A DNA stretch of 7,065 nt, taken from contig JAUWBP010000049.1 of assembly GCA_030601665.1 (NCBI GenBank), positions 1 to 7,065 of the forward strand, read 5' to 3'. Below are positions 6,613 to 7,065 of the stretch, piece by piece. Position 1 is the first letter of the stretch. Every line of letters starts with the position of its first letter. The notes beneath the pieces are model-generated. The model saw only the letters and a list, made by a program, of their open reading frames with translations, did not search any database and had not been told where the DNA came from. Both the position numbers and the translations under genes were made by a program. This DNA comes from Hadesarchaea archaeon (GTDB lineage: Archaea; Hadarchaeota; Hadarchaeia; Hadarchaeales; Hadarchaeaceae).

Positions 6613-7065
6613 CACTTTATCGGCTTGACCATGTAGGGCCCCTCTCGCTCGTAGCCGAATCGTCGGTAGTAGTTCCTTGTCCCTATACCTGAAAGCACAA
6701 TGACCTTCCGCGCGTCGAACTCCTCACGGGATATCCGCTCCGCCTCCTTAATCAAACGCTCGCCCCAACCCCGGTGCTGCCACTCGTTCGCTCTAGCCGC
6801 TTCACCGACCTGCACTAGCGGACCATAGACGTGCAACTCCCGCACGAGCATCGAGCGAGTGGCTTTGGCCTCTGGCCTGTGCGCTTTCGCGGAGGGTTCC
6901 CTCAGCCTGAGAAGTCCAATCAGAACATCATGCTTCACGTCCTCAAACGAAAGGAAGAGCTCCTCACCCTCAGATGCACGATATCGCTCGACCACGAGCT
7001 TTATGTCATCCGGGTTGGGATTTAGCCCGAGCTTGTATTGCACGTGCCCGACCTCACGGCATCTT
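6612..7065 (-). CDS. elp3: Elp3 tRNA wobble-uridine modification enzyme, C-terminal part only
   Basis: Elp3 carries out the acetyl-CoA and radical-SAM dependent modification of the wobble uridine (U34) of tRNAs (cm5U-type products); archaeal Elp3 can act alone. Only the last 150 codons are in the window, and the frame is open to the right edge; full-length Elp3 is about 520-550 residues. The first visible residues, RCREVGH, match the conserved RCRE segment following the radical-SAM region, so the GTG at 7043 is an internal valine, not a start. The GNAT domain follows: VRELHVYGPLV (74-84 of the visible part), the acetyl-CoA motif QHRGWG (96-101) with GERLIKEAERI after it, VIVLSGIGTRNYYRRFGY (121-138) with the family's tandem tyrosines, and the typical EGPYMVK ending (141-147). 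Other GNAT proteins lack this combination. The radical-SAM CX4CX2C cluster lies outside the window and cannot be checked. The stop is 61 bases before the PEPCK start. Confidence 0.93.
   Translation of the reverse strand, partial: RCREVGHVQYKLGLNPNPDDIKLVVERYRASEGEELFLSFEDVKHDVLIGLLRLREPSAKAHRPEAKATRSMLVRELHVYGPLVQVGEAARANEWQHRGWGERLIKEAERISREEFDARKVIVLSGIGTRNYYRRFGYEREGPYMVKPIK

Noticed and set aside
1..7065. A previously undescribed system, mobile element, CRISPR array or RNA gene
   Set aside because: All five genes belong to well-known families with intact motifs; spacers are 27 to 88 bases; no terminal repeats, transposase, repeat-spacer array or tRNA/rRNA sequence was seen on either strand.

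Overview
The window is a compact stretch of archaeal chromosome with five genes, all read on the minus strand. Transcription runs from the right edge to the left edge: elp3 (3' end only), a GTP-dependent PEP carboxykinase gene, gatD, gatE, and glmS (5' part only). The archaeal assignment rests mainly on gatD and gatE, because the GatDE tRNA-dependent amidotransferase is known only from Archaea. An archaeal-type GTP-PEPCK and Elp3 fit this. I cannot name the lineage from the sequence alone.

Layout from right to left: 7065-6612 holds the last 150 codons of Elp3 (end of the radical-SAM part and the GNAT domain). A 61-base AT-rich spacer (20 of 61 bases are G or C) follows, with possible archaeal TATA elements and a ribosome binding site. 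PEPCK occupies 6550-4676 (624 aa). An 88-base spacer contains a small inverted repeat and a weak TATA-like box. GatD occupies 4587-3238 (449 aa). After 27 bases with a clear ribosome binding site comes GatE, 3210-1312 (632 aa). After 40 more bases, also with a ribosome binding site, GlmS starts at 1271 and runs off the left edge after 423 codons. No non-coding stretch exceeds 88 bases. I saw no RNA gene, mobile element or CRISPR array.

How the genes relate: GatD and GatE are the two subunits of one enzyme that converts Glu-tRNA(Gln) to Gln-tRNA(Gln), with GatD releasing ammonia from an amide amino acid and GatE using it. GlmS also takes its nitrogen from glutamine, to make glucosamine-6-phosphate. 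gatD, gatE and glmS are close enough to be one transcript. Elp3 acts on tRNA wobble uridine, so two of the three functions around PEPCK concern tRNA. PEPCK links oxaloacetate and phosphoenolpyruvate and has no direct link to the rest. Its base composition is also clearly lower in GC than its neighbours, which is the most notable anomaly here.

Overall this looks like an ordinary housekeeping region. I found no credible new system. The findings are modest: the composition break at PEPCK, the gatDE-glmS arrangement, two candidate control regions, and two places where automatic annotation could go wrong.
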